From Streptomyces sp. V2I9 (lineage in GTDB: Bacteria; Actinomycetota; Actinomycetes; Streptomycetales; Streptomycetaceae), in assembly GCF_030817475.1 (NCBI RefSeq), contig NZ_JAUSZJ010000002.1, positions 6,090,626 to 6,154,625 on the forward strand: 64,000 bases of DNA, read 5' to 3'. The notes below the pieces were generated by a model that saw only the letters and a program-made list of their open reading frames with translations, did not search any database and had not been told where the DNA came from. Made by a program: the position numbers and the translations under genes. Every line of letters begins with the position of its first letter. Within the stretch, counting starts at the first letter, position 1. Shown in pieces: positions 8,194 to 17,476 of this stretch.

Positions 8194-8409
8194 GCACGCG
8201 CCCGGCTCCGCGTGTCGCACGCGCGCCCCGACCGGCGCCGCGAACGTGGTGGGGCGGGACCGGCTCCGGCCCGCCGCGCCGGAGCCGCGCAGCCGTCGGA
8301 TCTCCGCGCCGTCCCCGTGCCCGATGCGCCGTCCCCCTGCGGCCGACGTACGACCACCGTGTCGGATTTCCGCCAGCCACGCCGCTGACCGGTGCATCAT
8401 CCTGGACTC

Positions 8410-9882
8410 ATGCACACCGACACCGAGCGCTGCGTGCGGGCCGTCCAGTCCAAGGACGCCCGCTTCGACGGCTGGTTCTTCACCGCGGTCCTCACCACCC
8501 GGATCTACTGCCGCCCCAGCTGCCCCGTCGTGCCGCCCAAGGTCCGCAACATGACCTTCTACCCGAGCGCCGCCGCCTGCCAGCAGGCAGGATTCCGGGC
8601 CTGCAAGCGCTGCCGCCCCGACACCAGCCCCGGATCCCCCGAGTGGAACGCCCGCGCCGACTCGGTCGCCCGCGCCATGCGCCTCATCCGGGACGGGGTC
8701 GTCGACCGCGAGGGTGTGAGCGGTCTCGCCGCCCGGCTCGGCTACTCGGCCCGCCAGATCGAACGCCAGCTGCTGGCCGAGCTGGGCGCCGGCCCACTGG
8801 CCCTCGCCCGCGCCCAGCGGGCCCAGACCGCCCGCCTCCTCATCGAGACGACCGCCCTGCCCATGGCCCGGGTGGCGTTCGCCGCAGGGTTCTCCTCGAT
8901 CCGCACCTTCAACGAGACGGTCCGCGAAGTCTTCGGCCTGGCCCCCGGCGACCTGCGCACCCGCGCGGCCCGCAGCCCGCACGCCCCCGCCGTACCGGGC
9001 GTCATCGCTCTCCGCCTGCCGTACCGGGCCCCGCTCAACCCGAGCAACCTCTTCGGCCACCTCGCCGCGACCGCCGTCCCCGGCGTCGAGGAGTGGCGGG
9101 ACGGCGCGTACCGGCGCACCCTCACCCTCCCGTACGGGCACGGCGTCGTCGCCCTGGCGCCGAAGCCCGACCACATCGCCTGCCGGCTCTCCCTGACCGA
9201 CCCCCGCGACCTCACACGGGCCATCAGCCGCTGCCGCTGGCTCCTCGACCTGGACGCGGACCCGGTCGCCGTCGACGCCCGGCTGAGCATGGACCCGCTC
9301 CTCGCCCCCCTGGTCGGCGCGGGCCCCGGCCGCCGGGTGCCGCGCACCGTGGACGGGGCGGAGTTCGCCGTACGCGCGGTACTCGGCCAGCAGGTCTCCA
9401 CCGCCGCCGCCCGCACCCACGCCGCCCGGCTGGTCACCGCCCACGGCACCCCGGTCGACGATCCCGAGGGCGGGCTCACGCACCTCTTCCCGACGCCCGG
9501 AGCGCTGGCGGGCCTCGACCCGGAGGCCCTGGCGCTGCCGCGTACCCGCCGCACCACGCTCACCACCCTCGTCGCCGCCCTCGCGGAGGACCGGTTGCGG
9601 CTCGACACCGACACCGACTGGGAGGAGGCACGGGCCGCACTCTCCGCGCTGCCCGGATTCGGCCCCTGGACGGTGGAGTCCATCGCCATGCGGGCCCTCG
9701 GCGACCCCGACGCCTTCCTCCCCACCGACCTCGGCATCCGGCGCGCGGCCGAACGGCTCGGCCTCCCGGCCACCCCCGCCGCCCTCACCGCACGGGCCGC
9801 CGACTGGCGCCCCTGGCGGGCCTACGCCGTGCAGTACCTCTGGACGGTGGACGACCACCCCGTCAACCACCTGCCCGCCTGA
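8410..9882 (+). CDS. AdaA-AlkA fusion: methylphosphotriester sensor plus 3-methyladenine DNA glycosylase
   Basis: A 490-residue fusion. Residues 1-80 are the Ada zinc domain with four Cys ligands (C34, C38, C65, C68), where one Cys accepts methyl from DNA phosphotriesters. Residues about 85-190 are an AraC-type helix-turn-helix. From about 200 comes the AlkA N-terminal domain, then the HhH-GPD glycosylase (LSALPGFGPWTVESIAMRAL) with the catalytic Asp in FLPTDLG. It should sense alkylation, activate transcription and excise 3-methyladenine-type lesions. It lacks the O6-methyltransferase domain, which is supplied by ogt 12 bases downstream. The two genes form an adaptive-response operon. The ATG at 8410 is preferred to an in-frame codon 18 bases upstream. 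Confidence 0.95.
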   Translation: MHTDTERCVRAVQSKDARFDGWFFTAVLTTRIYCRPSCPVVPPKVRNMTFYPSAAACQQAGFRACKRCRPDTSPGSPEWNARADSVARAMRLIRDGVVDREGVSGLAARLGYSARQIERQLLAELGAGPLALARAQRAQTARLLIETTALPMARVAFAAGFSSIRTFNETVREVFGLAPGDLRTRAARSPHAPAVPGVIALRLPYRAPLNPSNLFGHLAATAVPGVEEWRDGAYRRTLTLPYGHGVVALAPKPDHIACRLSLTDPRDLTRAISRCRWLLDLDADPVAVDARLSMDPLLAPLVGAGPGRRVPRTVDGAEFAVRAVLGQQVSTAAARTHAARLVTAHGTPVDDPEGGLTHLFPTPGALAGLDPEALALPRTRRTTLTTLVAALAEDRLRLDTDTDWEEARAALSALPGFGPWTVESIAMRALGDPDAFLPTDLGIRRAAERLGLPATPAALTARAADWRPWRAYAVQYLWTVDDHPVNHLPA

Positions 9883-9894
9883 AGGAGCCCCCCC

Positions 9895-10410
9895 ATGACC
9901 ACGACCAAGCAGCACACCGTCGTCGACAGCCCCTACGGTCCGCTGACGCTCGTCGCCACCGACCGCGTCCTGTCGGCCCTCTACATGACCGACCAGCGCC
10001 ACCGGCCCGCCGAGGAGACCTTCGGCGTCCCGGACCCCGAGCCCTTCGGCGAGACGATCCGGCAGCTCGGCGAGTACTTCGCCGGGGACCGCACGGCCTT
10101 CGACCTCCCGATGTCCCTGGCCGGCACGCCGTTCCAGCAGAGCGTCTGGGCGGAACTCCTGAAGATCCCGTACGGCGAGACGCGTACGTACGGAGACCTG
10201 GCCGAGCAGCTCGGCAAACCGGGCGCGTCCCGCGCGGTCGGCCTGGCCAACGGCAAGAACCCGCTCGGGATCATCGTCCCGTGCCACCGGGTGATCGGAG
10301 CCTCCGGAAGCCTCACCGGCTACGGGGGCGGCCTGGACCGCAAGCAGCGGCTGCTCGCGTTCGAGAGCGGCGGGACACGGGGCGGGGTCCAGGCCCAGCC
10401 GCTGTTCTGA
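9895..10410 (+). CDS. ogt: methylated-DNA-protein-cysteine methyltransferase
   Basis: A 171-residue O6-alkylguanine-DNA alkyltransferase. The active-site motif PCHRVIGASGSLTGYGGG holds the acceptor Cys. The upstream TFQQSVWAEL-like helix and ASRAVGLANGKNP recognition helix are also visible (here PFQQSVWAELLKIPYGETRT). The suicide reaction moves the alkyl group from O6-methylguanine to the protein. It starts 12 bases after the AdaA-AlkA gene with a GGAG site inside the gap, so it is co-transcribed and presumably induced by alkylation through AdaA. Confidence 0.96.
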   Translation: MTTTKQHTVVDSPYGPLTLVATDRVLSALYMTDQRHRPAEETFGVPDPEPFGETIRQLGEYFAGDRTAFDLPMSLAGTPFQQSVWAELLKIPYGETRTYGDLAEQLGKPGASRAVGLANGKNPLGIIVPCHRVIGASGSLTGYGGGLDRKQRLLAFESGGTRGGVQAQPLF

Positions 10411-10475
10411 CCGTGGGCCGGGCGTACCGGACGGCGTGCCGGACCCGCCACGCCCCGGCCCCGCCGGACTGCCCG

Positions 10476-11063
10476 TCAGCCGGTGAAGATCTCCACGGCC
10501 GTCCAGACGGCGAGGCCCAGCATGCAGAGACCACCGACGCGCTGCACGGTCTTCAGCGGTACGCGCTTCGCAATGAACTTGCCCGCCAGCAGCGCCAGCG
10601 CGGAGACGGACATCAGGGCGGCGGCCGAACCGATCGCCGTGGACCACGCGCCGTTGCTCGCCGCCAGGTTGGCGGTGGTGATCTGCGTCAGATCGCCCCA
10701 CTCGCTGATGAAGACCGCCATGAACGCGGTCGAGTAGACCGGCCAGAAACCGGTCACGGTCTTCACCTCGGCCTCCTCCTCGTCGTCGTCCCCGCCGCTG
10801 CCGCGCAGCAGGAGGAACGCGCCGAGCGCGAAGAGCGAGGCCGAGACGAGCTTGACGATCCAGTCGGGCAGCAGTCCGAGGAGGCCGCCCGCGCCCACGG
10901 CGATGGCGACGTGCACGATGAACGCGGACGACGTGCCGAACCACACGTAGAGCGGGCGCATCCGCGTGCCCATGGCCAGCGACGCGAACATCGTCTTGTC
11001 GGGGAGCTCCGCGAGGAAGATCAGCCCGAAAGCGGTGATGATCGCCAGAAGGTCGAGATGCAT
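10476..11063 (-). CDS. GDT1/TMEM165 (UPF0016) family cation transporter
   Basis: A 195-residue membrane protein with six hydrophobic helices in two halves. Each half carries the family E-x-G-D-(K/R)-(T/S) motif: FLAELPDKTMFASLAMG near residue 16 and FISEWGDLTQITTANLA near residue 118. An acidic loop (GGDDDEEEAEV) separates the halves. Eukaryotic and bacterial homologues move Mn2+ or Ca2+ against H+. The first motif reads ELPDKT rather than EXGDKT, a common bacterial variant. Its leader contains a yybP-ykoY riboswitch, which senses Mn2+, so Mn2+ export with metal-induced expression is the natural reading. It converges on ogt. Confidence 0.9.
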   Translation of the reverse strand: MHLDLLAIITAFGLIFLAELPDKTMFASLAMGTRMRPLYVWFGTSSAFIVHVAIAVGAGGLLGLLPDWIVKLVSASLFALGAFLLLRGSGGDDDEEEAEVKTVTGFWPVYSTAFMAVFISEWGDLTQITTANLAASNGAWSTAIGSAAALMSVSALALLAGKFIAKRVPLKTVQRVGGLCMLGLAVWTAVEIFTG

Positions 11064-11179
11064 TCCGGTCGGCTTTCTGTGCGAGCCGGGCCCCGGATCT
11101 TCGCGAAGCGCCGCTGGGGCTCTTTCGGAGGACCACTCGGCCCGGCATGACGGCGACGCCCACAGGACGTGGACGTGTC

Positions 11180-11298
11180 ATACAGGACCGAAGGTCTCGC
11201 CCACCCGTGACGCCTTCTCAGCATCCACGAGCCCGGCCACCGGGAGCCCGAGGGCTCCAGTGTGTCGACGACCGGTTTGCGGGGCTACTCCCCTTCGC
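11180..11298 (-). ncRNA. yybP-ykoY (manganese) riboswitch
   Basis: Read on the minus strand, the conserved blocks occur in order: GGGGAGTAGC (11293-11284), GTCGACACACT (11269-11259), a GC-rich variable hairpin around 11250-11225, and GAGACCTTCGG (11198-11188). These match the family pattern GGGGAGUAGC ... GUC(A/G)ACA ... GAGACCUU. The element ends about 115 bases upstream of the GDT1-type gene. The family is known to bind Mn2+ and often controls UPF0016/MntP-type exporters, which fits the gene behind it. Boundaries are approximate. Whether control acts on transcription or translation is not visible. Confidence 0.85.
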
Positions 11299-11429
11299 AG
11301 CCGTCAACGATACCCCACCCGTTCCGGCCGGGGTGCTGGTGTTCGAACGGCGGATGCCTCGGTAGAGTCGCCGTGATCACCCGGACCACGGTGGTCCCCA
11401 CCCCGCCCACCGCGACGGAAAGTGCCCCG

Positions 11430-11834
11430 ATGAGCCGCCGCACCCGCAAGGACGTTCCCGCCCGGGGCGCCACCCGTCCCACCGTCAGCGTCTGCCGGGG
11501 CTGCTGCTGCGGCACCGGGAAGATCCCGGGCGTCGACCACGCGGCCCAGCTGGCTCGCCTCCGCACGGGCCTGGAAGGCGCCGCGACCGTACGGGCGGTC
11601 GAGTGCCTGGACGCCTGCGAGCAGGGCAACGTGATCGTCGTACAGCCCTCCGCCGAGGGGCGCGGGGCCGGCGGGCGGCCGGTCTGGCTCGGCCTGGTCA
11701 ACGACGAGCACGCCGTGCAGGACATCGTGACCTGGGCGGCGGCCGGCGGTCCGGGGCTCGCGGACCCCCCGGACATCCTCGACCTGTACGTCTTCAAGCC
11801 CTCGCGCCGGGTCTCGGCGGGCCTGGACGGCTGA
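11430..11834 (+). CDS. (2Fe-2S) ferredoxin-like (thioredoxin-fold) protein
   Basis: A 134-residue protein with CRGCCCGTG near residue 22 and CLDACEQGN near residue 66, the Cys spacing of thioredoxin-like [2Fe-2S] ferredoxins. The middle reads as a beta-alpha fold with an Arg/Gly-rich insertion. Expected to be a cytoplasmic electron carrier; no redox partner is adjacent. A GGAAAG lies about 9 bases before the ATG. It is divergent from the riboswitch-controlled GDT1 gene, whose leader occupies most of the shared gap. It converges on the PucR-type gene with only 25 bases between stops. Confidence 0.75.
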   Translation: MSRRTRKDVPARGATRPTVSVCRGCCCGTGKIPGVDHAAQLARLRTGLEGAATVRAVECLDACEQGNVIVVQPSAEGRGAGGRPVWLGLVNDEHAVQDIVTWAAAGGPGLADPPDILDLYVFKPSRRVSAGLDG

Positions 11835-11859
11835 CGCCCCAGCCGCCGGGTGCGCACCC

Positions 11860-13764
11860 TCACGGACCCCGCGTCAGCCGGTGCAGCCGCAGGGCCAGCT
11901 GGATCTCCAGCGTGCGGGCGGGCGCGTTCCAGTCCTGGCCGAGGAGCCGGCCGACGCGCTCCAGCCGCTGCACCACGGTGTTCACATGGACGTGCAGCGA
12001 CGCCTTGGTCCGGGTCAGGCTCGCGCCCGCGGCGAAATAGGCGTCCAACGTGGTGACCAGGTCGGTCCCGCGCCGTTCGTCGTAGTCGAGCACCGGACCC
12101 AGCGTCCGCCGTACGTACCCCTCCAGATCCGCTTCGTCGCCCAGCAGCACGCCGAGGAACCCCAGGTCCGCGACGGCCCCGCCGCTCCCGGCGCGCCCGA
12201 GGGCGCGCAGCGCGGACAGGCAGCGGGCGGCCTCGCCGTGCGCGTCGGGCAGCTCGGCCGGACCCGTGGCGGGACCCGCCGCGCCGACCGTGACGGGGCA
12301 GCCGACCGCCTGGCCCAGCTCGGCGGCGAGTGACTGCGCGGACTCGCCCGGCGCGTCGCACGGCGCGATCAGGACGACCTGGTCGTGGTGGAGCCCGGCC
12401 AGACCGTGCGGGGCCCGCGCGCTCCGGGCGGTGGCGGCCAGCAGCCGGTGGCGCGGGGCCACCTCGCTGTGCGCGACGAACACGCTGTGGCGGCGGCCCA
12501 GATCGACCCCCAGCCGCCGGGCGCGGGCCGTCAGGGTGCCGGGGTCGCCGGTGCGTGCGAGCAGGTCACCCAGCAGCTCGCCCCGGACCCGGTCCTCCGT
12601 CTCGGCGACCGACCGGCGCAGCAGCATGAGCAGCGCGGTGACCACGCCGGCCCGTTCGAACAGCCGCCGGTCGGCGTCCGCGAGACCCGCCCGGCCGGTC
12701 AGCGCGATGGAGCCGAGGAGTTCGGGTCCGGCGAGGACGGCGCAGACCCAGGTGCCGTCCGGCGCGACCGCCCGGCCCCTCGTCCGGGAGGCGGAGACCG
12801 CCGGGACCGGCTGCGGCAGCGGCCCGGAGCGGGCACGGGCCAGCTCCGCGCCGTCCGCGTCGTGGATGAGGATGCCGCCGTCCAGGATGTCGGCCAGGGC
12901 CGCCGCGACGTCGTCGGCCCCGCCGCCCTGGAGGACGAGGTCGGTGAGCTGGTCGTGCGCCTCCTCGGCGCGGCGCATCGCCTCGCTGTGCGTCCGGATG
13001 GTCTCCGACGCCGCGTTGAGGTCGACCAGCGCGGCACGGGTCTCCTCCAGCAGGCGGGCCCCGTCGATGGCGATCGCCGCGTGGTCGGCCAGCGAGGAGA
13101 GGAGGGCCACCTCGGCGGCGGCGAACTCGCGCGGAGCCCGGTCGGCCGCGTACAGGACTCCGATGACGCGGGCGCCCAGCCGCAGCGGCACCCCGAGGAT
13201 CGCCCGCAGCCCCTCGTCCAGGACCGCGCCGTCGATGGTGGCGGTGTGGTGGAACCGGGTGTCGGCCTGGTAGTCCCCGGTGGCGTACGGGCGGGCGGTC
13301 TGCGCCACCAGCCCGCCGAGCCCCTCGCCCATCCCGAGCCGCACCCGCTGGAACGCCTCGGCCACCGACCCGTCGGTGACCCGCATGTACGTGTCGCCCG
13401 CGGCGTCGTCGTTGAGGGACAGGTAGGCGACGTCCGTGCCGAGCAGCAGCTTCGCCCGGTGCACGATGGCCCGCAGCACCGCGTCCAGGTCCCGCAGGGC
13501 CGCCAGGTCGCTGGCCGTGTCGAACAGGGCGGTGAGCTGTGCCTCGCGCACCCGGTGCTGACCGAGCGTGCGCCGGATCCGCAGCGCCACGGCGGCGGCC
13601 TCGGCGATCTCGGTCAGCTCGGCGGCGGAGGCCCCCGCCCGCCGGGCGTCGGCCGCCGGCCGGTCGAACTCCTCGGCGGCCGCGCCCCGCGCCAGCAGGT
13701 CGAGGAGCCGGCGCAGGGCGGGCGCGGCGTGCTGGGCTGCCGGTGGTGTCACGCCGGTGAGCAT
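11860..13764 (-). CDS. PucR-type regulator with GAF domain
   Basis: A 634-residue regulator. Residues about 85-260 form a GAF domain (AQLTALFDTASDL to the LLSSLADHAAIAI helix), followed by a coiled segment. Residues about 350-560 hold a GGDEF-like/CdaR middle region, and the C-terminal 60 residues are a PucR helix-turn-helix (SLTRTKASLHVHVNTVVQRL, then RLLGQDW). Such proteins are usually local activators responding to a small catabolite. It lies 112 bases downstream of the MHS transporter and the 3-hydroxybutyrate dehydrogenase on the same strand. I infer that it controls 3-hydroxybutyrate (or related short-chain hydroxy acid) uptake and oxidation. Confidence 0.88.
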   Translation of the reverse strand: MLTGVTPPAAQHAAPALRRLLDLLARGAAAEEFDRPAADARRAGASAAELTEIAEAAAVALRIRRTLGQHRVREAQLTALFDTASDLAALRDLDAVLRAIVHRAKLLLGTDVAYLSLNDDAAGDTYMRVTDGSVAEAFQRVRLGMGEGLGGLVAQTARPYATGDYQADTRFHHTATIDGAVLDEGLRAILGVPLRLGARVIGVLYAADRAPREFAAAEVALLSSLADHAAIAIDGARLLEETRAALVDLNAASETIRTHSEAMRRAEEAHDQLTDLVLQGGGADDVAAALADILDGGILIHDADGAELARARSGPLPQPVPAVSASRTRGRAVAPDGTWVCAVLAGPELLGSIALTGRAGLADADRRLFERAGVVTALLMLLRRSVAETEDRVRGELLGDLLARTGDPGTLTARARRLGVDLGRRHSVFVAHSEVAPRHRLLAATARSARAPHGLAGLHHDQVVLIAPCDAPGESAQSLAAELGQAVGCPVTVGAAGPATGPAELPDAHGEAARCLSALRALGRAGSGGAVADLGFLGVLLGDEADLEGYVRRTLGPVLDYDERRGTDLVTTLDAYFAAGASLTRTKASLHVHVNTVVQRLERVGRLLGQDWNAPARTLEIQLALRLHRLTRGP

Positions 13765-13876
13765 ACGGTGATGGCCTTCCGGGGCGGTGCGGCGGCGGGG
13801 TTGCTGTGCGGCACGGGCCGCACCGGCCGCCGGAGCGGTGCGGTACGGCCCGCGCGGGGGACCGGTAGGAGCGGCC

Positions 13877-15268
13877 TCAGCCGCCCAGGGGGACCGAGTC
13901 CTTGCCGACCCCGGCCGGTGCGGCGGAGGGCGCGGCGGCGTCGACGCCGTCCTTCGTGAGATCCCTGCCCCGGGTCTCCTTCGCCACCCACACCGTCACC
14001 GCGGTGACCAGGGAGGCGAAGCACAGGTAGAGGGAGATCGGCACGGACGACCCGTAGTCCTTGAGCAGTTCGACCGCGATGAGCGGGGCGAGGGCGCCGC
14101 CGATGATCGAGGCGAGCTGGGAGCCCATCGACGCCCCGGAGTAGCGCACCTTCGTGTCGAACATCTCCGAGATGAACGCCGCCTGCGGACCGTACATCGC
14201 GCCGTGCAGCAGCAGGCCGACGGTGACCGCGAGGACGATGACGGGGAAGGACTCGGTGTCCAGCAGCGCGAAGAAGCCGAACGCCCACCCCGCCATGCCG
14301 ACCGCGCCGATCAGCGTCACCGGGCGGCGGCCCAGCCGGTCCGAGAGCGCACCCCACAGCGGGATGGTGACGAAGTGCACCGCGGAGCCGATCAGAACGG
14401 CGTTCAGGGCGTCGCTCCTGGACATCTCCAGGTGCACGGTCACGTAGACCAGCAGGAAGGCGGTGAGGACGTAGTACGAGATGTTCTCGCCGAAACGCGT
14501 GCCGATGGCGAGCAGCACCGCGCGCCAGCTCCTGCGGAACACCTGGACCACCGGGGCCCCTTCCCTCTCGCCCCGCGCGGCCGCGGCGGCCGACTTCCGC
14601 TGGGCTTCGAGGAAGACCGGGGACTCCTCGACCGAGATCCGGATCCACAGGCCGAGCATGACGAGGACGCCGGAGAGCAGGAACGGGACGCGCCAGCCCC
14701 AGGCGAGGAACGCCTCGTCGGACTGGACGGCGGCCAGCAGCGCCAGCACCCCGGTCGCCAGCAGATTCCCGCCCGGAGCGCCGGACTGCGGCCAGGAGGC
14801 CCAGAACCCGCGCCGGGAGTCGCCGCCGTGCTCGGAGACGAGCAGTACCGCGCCGCCCCACTCGCCGCCCAGCGCGAAGCCCTGGACCAGGCGCAGCACC
14901 GTCAGCAGGATCGGCGCCCACACCCCGATGCTCGCGTGGGTGGGCAGCAGGCCCATGGCGAAGGTGGCGCCGCCCATCAGCAGCAGGCTGAGGACGAGCA
15001 GCTTCTTGCGGCCGATCTTGTCGCCGTAGTGGCCGAAGACGACACCGCCCAGGGGACGGGCGGCGAAGCCGACCGCGTACGTGAGGAAGGCCAGGAGGGT
15101 TCCGACGAGGGGGTCGCTGCTGGGGAAGAACAGCGTGTTGAACACGAGGGCGGCGGCCGAGCCGTAGAGGAAGAAGTCGTACCACTCGATGGTGGTTCCG
15201 ACGAGGCCGGCGGCCACGATGCGGCCGATTCTGCCTGCGGGAGGCTGGACGGAACTGGGGGAGCCCAT
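13877..15268 (-). CDS. MHS-family MFS transporter (organic acid:H+ symporter)
   Basis: A 463-residue protein with 12 hydrophobic helices. Family markers are the N-terminal GTTIEWYDFFLYG segment, the loop-2 motif GHYGDKIGRKK, and EWGGAVLLVSEH in helix 4-5, all typical of metabolite:H+ symporters (proline/betaine, shikimate, alpha-ketoglutarate type). The C-terminus has a cytoplasmic Ala/Pro tail. It is placed between a 3-hydroxybutyrate dehydrogenase gene (162 bases upstream) and a PucR regulator on the same strand. Uptake of 3-hydroxybutyrate or a similar short hydroxy acid is the most economical inference; the substrate itself cannot be read from sequence. Confidence 0.88.
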   Translation of the reverse strand: MGSPSSVQPPAGRIGRIVAAGLVGTTIEWYDFFLYGSAAALVFNTLFFPSSDPLVGTLLAFLTYAVGFAARPLGGVVFGHYGDKIGRKKLLVLSLLLMGGATFAMGLLPTHASIGVWAPILLTVLRLVQGFALGGEWGGAVLLVSEHGGDSRRGFWASWPQSGAPGGNLLATGVLALLAAVQSDEAFLAWGWRVPFLLSGVLVMLGLWIRISVEESPVFLEAQRKSAAAAARGEREGAPVVQVFRRSWRAVLLAIGTRFGENISYYVLTAFLLVYVTVHLEMSRSDALNAVLIGSAVHFVTIPLWGALSDRLGRRPVTLIGAVGMAGWAFGFFALLDTESFPVIVLAVTVGLLLHGAMYGPQAAFISEMFDTKVRYSGASMGSQLASIIGGALAPLIAVELLKDYGSSVPISLYLCFASLVTAVTVWVAKETRGRDLTKDGVDAAAPSAAPAGVGKDSVPLGG

Positions 15269-15430
15269 GGGGGAGTCACCGCGTTTCGTTGGCGGAGGGG
15301 TCAGGGACGGTGTGCGGTCGGGGACGGGGACGAGGGCGAGCGGTCGGTAGGGAGGCGGGGGGCGCGTGAGGCGCGTGGGCGGTGCGGGAAGCGGGAGAAC
15401 GGTCCGAGGGGGTGGCCGCAGGACGGTGGG

Positions 15431-16228
<798 letters not shown>

Positions 16229-16401
16229 GGCCGGAAACGCTAGAGACACCCGACCGGACATCCCATGGCGTGGAACTCCACAGTGGCCGGCCGGTGAGTG
16301 GCGGAAAGCACCACCCCCCGAAGCGCGGGCGACCTCCGGGGCACGGGGGTGCTTCGGGAGATCCGGCCCGCGCGCCGAACCCGCCGGGGTAGGGTCCGCG
16401 C

Positions 16402-16603
16402 ATGGCCAAGGTGACTGTCAGTCTGGATGCCGAACTCGTCGTCGAAGTCATGGTGCTCGCGGGGGTGGGAAGCCCCCAGGACGCTGTCGAGCTCGTGGTG
16501 CGCGACTACAATCGCGCGCGGCCACCGCACCGAAGCGCTCGTCGCCGAGCACGAGGCGACGTCGCGCGACGTGGAGATCAAGCCGGAGGCCCAGCAGGGC
16601 TGA
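16402..16603 (+). pseudogene. small VapB/DUF2191-like protein gene with a +1 frameshift
   Basis: From ATG 16402 the frame gives MAKVTVSLDAELVVEVMVLA and continues to VRDY (36 codons), then turns into an Arg/Pro-rich run with no protein-like character. Skipping one A at 16510 or 16511 restores a plausible tail (IARGHRTEALVAEHEATSRD and on to PEAQQG) ending at TGA 16601-16603, for a 66-residue product. The head resembles short antitoxin-like proteins of the VapB/DUF2191 kind found widely in Streptomyces. No toxin gene is adjacent. Either the gene carries a real one-base insertion or there is a sequencing error at TACAATC. If the insertion is real, the product in the original frame is a 98-residue fusion ending at about 16698. 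Confidence 0.72.
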
Positions 16604-16845
16604 CCGGCGGAGTGCCGGAGGGTGGGCCGCCGGGTGGAACCGCCCTCGGAGACGACGACGTCGAAGACGGTGTCCGACCGGAACCCACCCCCGGCTGACG
16701 GATCGCCAGTCCGGCCGGATGACTGATCACTCGTCCGGCTCGCCCACCGGTACGCGGCAGGTGACGGTCCCCGCCGTCCCGCCTCCGCCCGACGCGCTGT
16801 CGGTGGGGCCGCTGCCCCGGCGTACCGGCGCGCGGGAAGCCGCTC

Positions 16846-17343
16846 CTACGCGACCCGTACACCGTTCTCCAGCTCCGCCGCCCCGTCGCCGGACGCCAGG
16901 ACCTCCAGCGCCGCGCGCACCCGGCCGCCGAGCGACCCCAGCAGATACCCGTCCAGGTCGGCGGGGGCCACCAGCCGCCAGGACAGCAACTCCTCCTCCT
17001 GGAGCCTGATCTCCGCCAACCGGTCGGCGCCGAGAACCCCGCCGTCGTACAGGTAGGCCACGATCGGCGGGCGGCCGACACCCGGCACCCAGTCCACGAC
17101 GAGCAGCCGCCCCGGCGCGACGTCGAGGCCGATCTCCTCCGCCGTCTCGCGCCGGGCCCCCTGCCGGGGGCTCTCGCCCGCGTCCGACTCGACGGTCCCG
17201 CCGGGCAGCACCCAGCCCTTGCGGTAGTTCGGCTCGACGAGGAGGACGCGCCCCTCGGCATCCCGGAAGAGCGAGGCGGCGCCCGCCAGCACGCGGGGGA
17301 GTCCGGCGATGTACGCGGCGTAATCGGCGTCGGGTGTCGTCAC
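16846..17343 (-). CDS. Nudix hydrolase
   Basis: A 165-residue protein with a complete Nudix box: GGTVESDAGESP followed by ARRETAEEIGLD, near residues 50-73. The VEPNYRKGWVLPGG segment precedes it. Nudix enzymes cleave nucleoside diphosphates linked to another moiety (oxidised nucleotides, ADP-ribose, NADH); the substrate here is not determinable. The GTG start at 17343 is chosen because upstream codons would add an unlikely Pro-rich leader. The ribosome binding site is poor, so the transcript may have a very short leader. No operon partners; the dienelactone-hydrolase-like gene lies 134 bases upstream on the same strand. Confidence 0.87.
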   Translation of the reverse strand: MTTPDADYAAYIAGLPRVLAGAASLFRDAEGRVLLVEPNYRKGWVLPGGTVESDAGESPRQGARRETAEEIGLDVAPGRLLVVDWVPGVGRPPIVAYLYDGGVLGADRLAEIRLQEEELLSWRLVAPADLDGYLLGSLGGRVRAALEVLASGDGAAELENGVRVA

Positions 17344-17476
17344 GGCCGACAGCCTAACGGGGGTGCGGCCGGCCGACGGGGGTGCGACCGGGATACGCAC
17401 CGGAGTCGCGCACCCCGGGGGACTGCCGGGTACCGCCGCCGACCGGCCGGGACGGGCCCCGGCCGGTCTGCCGGGG

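Noticed and set aside
7060..11181. A continuous 1373-codon open frame on the minus strand opposite the macro, AdaA-AlkA and ogt genes
   Set aside because: Low-complexity Arg/Gly/Ala composition and full overlap with well-supported + strand genes; an artefact of GC bias.
16402..16603. Functional toxin-antitoxin pair
   Set aside because: The antitoxin-like frame is interrupted and neither neighbour resembles a PIN or other toxin.
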